Shown: positions 61,501-64,000 of the stretch, one piece after another
Layout: every line of letters begins with the position of its first letter
Numbering within the stretch: the first letter of the stretch is position 1
Assembly: GCA_029448655.1 (NCBI GenBank)
Contig: JACCLO010000014.1
Span: forward strand, 124,001-188,000
Direction of reading: 5' to 3'
DNA from: Wolfiporia cocos
Lineage: Eukaryota > Basidiomycota > Agaricomycetes > Polyporales > Phaeolaceae
DNA length: 64,000 bases
Notes under the pieces: generated by a model
Told to the model about the DNA's origin: nothing
What the model saw: the letters and a program-made list of their open reading frames with translations, nothing else
The model's database searches: none
Position numbers and translations under genes: made by a program

Positions 61501-63698
61501 AGGCGCCGCTGCAACCGATTCCGACCCGAAAAGACGCACTCCCCTTCTCACAATGCTCAGTGGACTTCATCACCGACCTCCCCCGGGTAGGGAAATATGA
61601 TTCGGTTATGGTCATTGTCGATCATGGGCTGTCAAAAGCGATATCCCTGACCCCATGCGATAAGACCATCACCAGTGAAGGAGCCGCCGACATATTCCAC
61701 CGGAAAATCTACTCGAAGTACGGGCTCCCTAGGAAAATCATCTCGGACCGAGGCCCCCAGTTCACCTCGAAGTTTTTCCAAGCTCTCTGCAAGCTTCTAG
61801 GGATCGACTCCGCCCTGAGTACGGCGTATCACCCACAAACCGACGGACAGACTGAGCGAATGAACCAACAAATAGAAGTCTACCTGCGTATCTACTGCAT
61901 GAGCGACCCGTACCTCTGGGCCGCCAGACTCCCAGATGTAGAATTTGCCCACAACACGCGCAGGACCGAAAGAGGTTTGGCCCCCACCGAAGTCATCATG
62001 GGGTATATTCCCCGGGGATTGCCCGAAGAAGACAACCCGACATCGGTGCCAGCCGCGGGAGAAAGGCTGAAAAGCCTCAAAAAGGCAAGGGAGAAGGCTA
62101 TCGCCGCGCACGAACTAGCCCAAAAACGAATGGCCGGACGGACCCTGCGCAATTTGCCTAAACTTAGCAAGGGAGACAAGGTGTGGCTTGATGCCAAGAA
62201 CCTCCACCTCCCGTACGAATCACGGAAGCTCGCTCCAAAAAGGGAGGGGCCGTTCACCATCGCCGAGAAGCTCGGGGCCGTCACGTACAGGCTGGCTCTG
62301 CCCCCGCGGTGGAAGATACACCCGGTCTTCCATGCCTCGCTACTGAAACCGTTCAATGAGACAAGGGTGCACGGGCCCAATTACACGAAACCACCCCCGG
62401 ACCTGGTCGAAGGGCACAAAGAGTACGAGGTCGATTCCATCCTGAATCAAAGGCAACATCGAGGGAAAAGGCAGTATCTGGTCCATTGGAAGGGCTACCC
62501 AACCGCTGACGACTCGTGGGAAGACGCAACGAACTTGAAGAATTCCCCCGACCTCCTGGAGGACTACAAAAGTCGGCGGAGGGGGAGCAGAACCCGCCAG
62601 GTCGAAGAAGTAACATGTCGACGCCTCCGCCTAGCCAACCCGACCGTCCCAGGGCGCCGACGCTGCGTTGGTCCCTCGCCGTCCGCATGGGATACCAGAC
62701 AGGCAGGTGTTACGGGTGTTCCGAGGAGGCCCACCTCCGCATCCGCCATGCGCTCACCTGGCACAGGTCCGACGTTCCCCCGGGAGGTCATCCAACCCCC
62801 TGGACCGATCGATTTGAGCTCGTACAGGAGCTCGCCGCCGTCTACGACAGCTATCAAGACGTCACCGAGCGGCTTGTCCAACTCGAACGGACAGTCCGCT
62901 GGCAGAGACAGCAGCTTGGGCGGAACATCGATCAGTGGATCGACCACCTCGGGGCGTCGACGCCATCGCGAATCCGGAGAGAGTTCAACCAAGGAGAAGA
63001 AGGCCCGCGTCGCCCGCCCCGTCAGCGAAGCCCCGTCCCTCCAATGCCCTCCTGGCTACTCGACGACGATGAATTGGCTCGAATTGCAGAACCGTACGAT
63101 TTTATGGAATACCGCTCTCTGGTACCTGACCACGCTCCCCCTGAGACCTCCGCCGCAGGAGCTCGACCTGGAGAACCGGAGAGCCCTGCTCCTCATCCAC
63201 GAAGCAGCGAACGACGCCCAGTTCGAGAGGGGCCGAGCAGCGCTAGGATTGCCACCCCGCCGCTCACTGCCCCAGCTGACGACGAAGCTGGTCGACGATC
63301 TCCGTCAGTTGAGGTCATCAGCCGAGAGGAGTTCGAGCGGGGTCGCGACGCCTGGAACGACCCCCTTCTCAGTCTACCTAGATGGCTCCGGGAGCGCATC
63401 TGGGTCCACCACCACCACCAGCGGTACGAATCCGGCGACTATCTCCGCGACGTCCCCTCCGCTCGATCCCCGCCCAGGCCATCTCAGGCAGAGCCCTGTC
63501 GAAGCTGTGGCAGCCCCTACCACTGGATCCTCGACTGCCCCGACTACCGCTGCCCCACGTGTCGGGTATCCCAGCCCGGACATCGACGAGGGGAATGCGC
63601 GCCCTACCAGCTCTGGGTCCCTCCCGCCACGCCTCCTCTCCCCGATGGAGATGCAGGGTATAACGACCCCGACCCCGAGGCCCTTTGAGTGGCCGTGA
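58584..63698 (+). CDS. D Pol: protease, dUTPase, RT, RNase H, integrase, chromodomain, tail
   Basis: Open from 58584, so about 1,700 codons; no ATG is needed if it is made by frameshifting. Residues counted from 58707: protease LIDSGAM (6-12). dUTPase with GAIGYDLYA (~140), RSGLTLKHG, AGVIDPDYRGEVQV, PGMRIAQIIF and RGDAGFGSTD (~255), all five motifs intact. RT with VYMDDILIFS (~518). RNase H with LETDASQ (~667). Integrase zinc domain GHPGIWGT...CAICQQMK (~890-920) and catalytic core SVDFITDLP, VIVDHG, STAYHPQTDGQTERMNQQ (~950-1055). Chromodomain EYEVDSILNQRQ, QYLVHWKGYP, SWEDATN (~1238-1288), which is expected to bind modified histone tails and steer integration. A ~370-residue tail to 1663 has ELQNRTILWNTALWYL conserved in A1. 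Confidence 0.95.
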   Translation, partial: PGFRIGRKRTVLPPESAAHVITSYERDRSLFIPVTLKLQKAVKVNALIDSGAMSSLIHSKLVIRHRIVTRPLRNPITVRNVDGTTNKDGQVDREVYLPIKYGGKERKVRFLVGNIGKEEVILGYNWLKKESPVIDWATGKVDIAPDKPTEKARTTDAIIQLDTVKMTVAPEGKLPSRGTDGAIGYDLYASKDEEITPGGWKAIPTGVRMEIPKGSYGRIASRSGLTLKHGLTVGAGVIDPDYRGEVQVILFNQSTTPHRIIPGMRIAQIIFEQALTPEVVQVEELDETKRGDAGFGSTDTRQPVEDPISDEEYQLLRRFVRTKKLVAPRTRNPRRFRQESAALSRIRKVVTISQKLSETEKRGPTEDALPEHLKDFAHVFSKKAAAAFPPSRPWDHAIELKPDFVPRDCKVYSLSPREQKAMDEFLAENLAKGFIRPSKSPMASPAFFVPKKDGGLRPCQDYRYLNEGTIKNAYPLPLISELIEKLRGAKVFTKMDLRAGYNNVRIREGDQWKGAFKTNAGLYEPTVMFFGMCNSPATFQAMMNEILKEEIAEGWVLVYMDDILIFSPDQTTHRERERRVLQKLAEEKLFMKPEKCAFGVERVEFLGLVIAPGQIQMDPAKLKGIRDWPPPRNVKGVRSFLGFANFYRKFIDHYSAHARPLIDLTKTATGTGFKWTERESEAFEFLKSQFVTAPALLLPDKEKPFILETDASQFALGAVLKQKDDNGNERPVGYLSQSLTPAERNYEIYDRELLGVVRALEEWRHLLEGGPHQILIRSDHQNLTYWRSAQRLNRRQARWHLLLSQFDIRLQHVPGKKLVMADTLSRLMNLDSSDHDNEDILMLPDTLFIHAIEVPIIDRIKIAKSFDPIAEQGLRALEQGEQPPLRTVMEDWQYTEGVLLYKGRMYVPRDPGLRKDVISRYHDPIAAGHPGIWGTTLKVQEHFWWPDLRKTVAEYVKGCAICQQMKPDRHPTKAPLQPIPTRKDALPFSQCSVDFITDLPRVGKYDSVMVIVDHGLSKAISLTPCDKTITSEGAADIFHRKIYSKYGLPRKIISDRGPQFTSKFFQALCKLLGIDSALSTAYHPQTDGQTERMNQQIEVYLRIYCMSDPYLWAARLPDVEFAHNTRRTERGLAPTEVIMGYIPRGLPEEDNPTSVPAAGERLKSLKKAREKAIAAHELAQKRMAGRTLRNLPKLSKGDKVWLDAKNLHLPYESRKLAPKREGPFTIAEKLGAVTYRLALPPRWKIHPVFHASLLKPFNETRVHGPNYTKPPPDLVEGHKEYEVDSILNQRQHRGKRQYLVHWKGYPTADDSWEDATNLKNSPDLLEDYKSRRRGSRTRQVEEVTCRRLRLANPTVPGRRRCVGPSPSAWDTRQAGVTGVPRRPTSASAMRSPGTGPTFPREVIQPPGPIDLSSYRSSPPSTTAIKTSPSGLSNSNGQSAGRDSSLGGTSISGSTTSGRRRHRESGESSTKEKKARVARPVSEAPSLQCPPGYSTTMNWLELQNRTILWNTALWYLTTLPLRPPPQELDLENRRALLLIHEAANDAQFERGRAALGLPPRRSLPQLTTKLVDDLRQLRSSAERSSSGVATPGTTPFSVYLDGSGSASGSTTTTSGTNPATISATSPPLDPRPGHLRQSPVEAVAAPTTGSSTAPTTAAPRVGYPSPDIDEGNARPTSSGSLPPRLLSPMEMQGITTPTPRPFEWP
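62615..63688 (+). CDS. D overlapping ORF3, two zinc knuckles
   Basis: 357 aa from ATG 62615 (MSTPPPSQPDRP), in the -1 frame relative to pol and open from as far upstream as 62516. It ends 10 nt before pol does. Landmarks shared with A1 ORF3 are HLRIRHALTWHRSD, AAVYDSYQDVTERLVQLER, RIAEPYDFME, RSPSVEVISREEFERG, HHHHQRYESGDYLRDVPS and two zinc knuckles CRSCGSPYHWILDC and CPTCRVSQPGHRRGEC (about residues 294-327). It is rich in Pro and Arg between these blocks. It is probably a nucleic-acid-binding accessory factor; function and expression mode are unknown. Protein-level similarity to A1 across diverged DNA is the main argument that it is real. Confidence 0.7.
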   Translation: MSTPPPSQPDRPRAPTLRWSLAVRMGYQTGRCYGCSEEAHLRIRHALTWHRSDVPPGGHPTPWTDRFELVQELAAVYDSYQDVTERLVQLERTVRWQRQQLGRNIDQWIDHLGASTPSRIRREFNQGEEGPRRPPRQRSPVPPMPSWLLDDDELARIAEPYDFMEYRSLVPDHAPPETSAAGARPGEPESPAPHPRSSERRPVREGPSSARIATPPLTAPADDEAGRRSPSVEVISREEFERGRDAWNDPLLSLPRWLRERIWVHHHHQRYESGDYLRDVPSARSPPRPSQAEPCRSCGSPYHWILDCPDYRCPTCRVSQPGHRRGECAPYQLWVPPATPPLPDGDAGYNDPDPEAL

Positions 63699-63730
63699 TG
63701 CTTGGATTTCATCGAGGGCGATGACGGCTT

Positions 63731-63743
63731 AGGAGGGGGGTGA
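63731..63743 (+). promoter_or_regulatory. Polypurine tract of D
   Basis: AGGAGGGGGGTGA ends directly at the 3' LTR start and overlaps no coding frame. Confidence 0.7.
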
Positions 63744-64000
63744 TGTTACGATCCGTATGAATCCGTATATTTTGACGCCTCACTGGAGAGGAGGACTTAG
63801 CGTTCAACCGCTGTATTGACCGATTATTCTTAGGGTCCCTGCTCAACCACCGACCCTCGTTTCATGTACAACAACCCTATGCCCCTAGTCTCATAGCGTA
63901 TCAGGTTCTAGGTGATATCTGTTGTATATCTACAGAGCTTCTACGTTTCAGCCATTGTTGCGCTCAACCGCAGCGTTTCGGCTTAGTTATCGTAGCGTAC
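63744..64000 (+). repeat. 3' LTR of D, first 257 bp
   Basis: One difference from 56371-56627 (T instead of C in ACCCTAYGCCCC). The window ends inside it. Confidence 0.95.

Larger units (their letters stand above)
56371..64000 (+). mobile_element. Chromovirus 'D', intact and young (3' LTR runs off the window)
   Basis: It comprises a 5' LTR, gag, a pol of about 1,700 codons without a stop, ORF3, a polypurine tract and the start of the 3' LTR. The 257 visible bases of the 3' LTR differ from the 5' LTR at a single position (C 56507, T 63880). The AAGGT before 56371 is the probable target duplication. D is inserted in the 5' LTR of E. All catalytic motifs are kept, so it may be able to move. Confidence 0.95.

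Noticed and set aside
62516..63688. ORF3 as a mere by-product of GC-rich composition
   Set aside because: Composition could keep a frame open, but would not preserve two spaced zinc knuckles and several aligned blocks between the diverged A1 and D copies; kept as a finding, with the caveat that no statistical test could be run.

Overview
The window looks like a repeat-dense stretch of a basidiomycete genome, most likely an Agaricomycete (the order cannot be fixed from this sequence). The evidence is a set of genes with many short introns, some of them GC-AG; a hAT transposase gene with many introns; chromodomain-bearing Ty3/gypsy elements; a DIRS-like retroelement; and a restriction-endonuclease-fold plus kinase gene of the Crinkler type. 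No rRNA, standard tRNA, CRISPR or operon structure is present. Most of the 64 kb is transposons nested in one another and in a few host-like genes.

Layout. 1-1929: 5' part of a DIRS-like element on the minus strand. 2277-5333: an 11-exon gene of unknown function, broken in exon 3 by a 715-bp element that carries two tRNA-like arms in inverted orientation. 5976-9850: hAT transposon with a spliced transposase gene, then a small MITE (9866-10548) and the remnant of a nuclease-like gene. 11379-14440: solo LTRs, a non-autonomous hAT relative and a paralogous gene scrap. 14786-19116: decayed chromovirus 'C' (minus) whose last domain is a dUTPase. 19117-24353: 5'-deleted chromovirus 'A2' (minus). 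25543-27546: Crinkler-type nuclease-kinase gene. 28474-29603: hypothetical proline/tyrosine-repeat protein. 29857-33842: coiled-coil gene, broken by a hAT MITE, an LTR insertion and finally an LTR of family C. 33843-35417: start of a second C element. 35418-44759: near-complete chromovirus 'A1' (plus). 45534-56370: old decayed chromovirus 'E' (minus) with four LTR insertions, one of them doubly nested. 56371-64000: intact young chromovirus 'D' (plus), inserted in the 5' LTR of E and running off the window.

How the parts work together. A1, A2, D and E share one plan: LTR, Gag with a zinc knuckle, then in the -1 frame protease, dUTPase, reverse transcriptase, RNase H, integrase, chromodomain and a long tail. 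Overlapping that tail in the -1 frame is a further open frame ('ORF3') with two zinc knuckles, conserved between the diverged A and D types. The LTRs of A1, D and E show an 11-nt match between the predicted RNA 5' end and the site just inside the LTR, as in Tf1/sushi-type self-priming. The C family places a different dUTPase after the chromodomain. A separate LTR family (TGTCACA...TGACA ends) carries a hairpin with compensatory changes just downstream of its TATA box.

The strongest new signals are ORF3, the two dUTPase placements, the LTR hairpin, and two host-like genes whose reading frames become continuous again if the inserted element and one target-site copy are ignored. Similarity statements rest on reading motifs by eye; no database search was possible.
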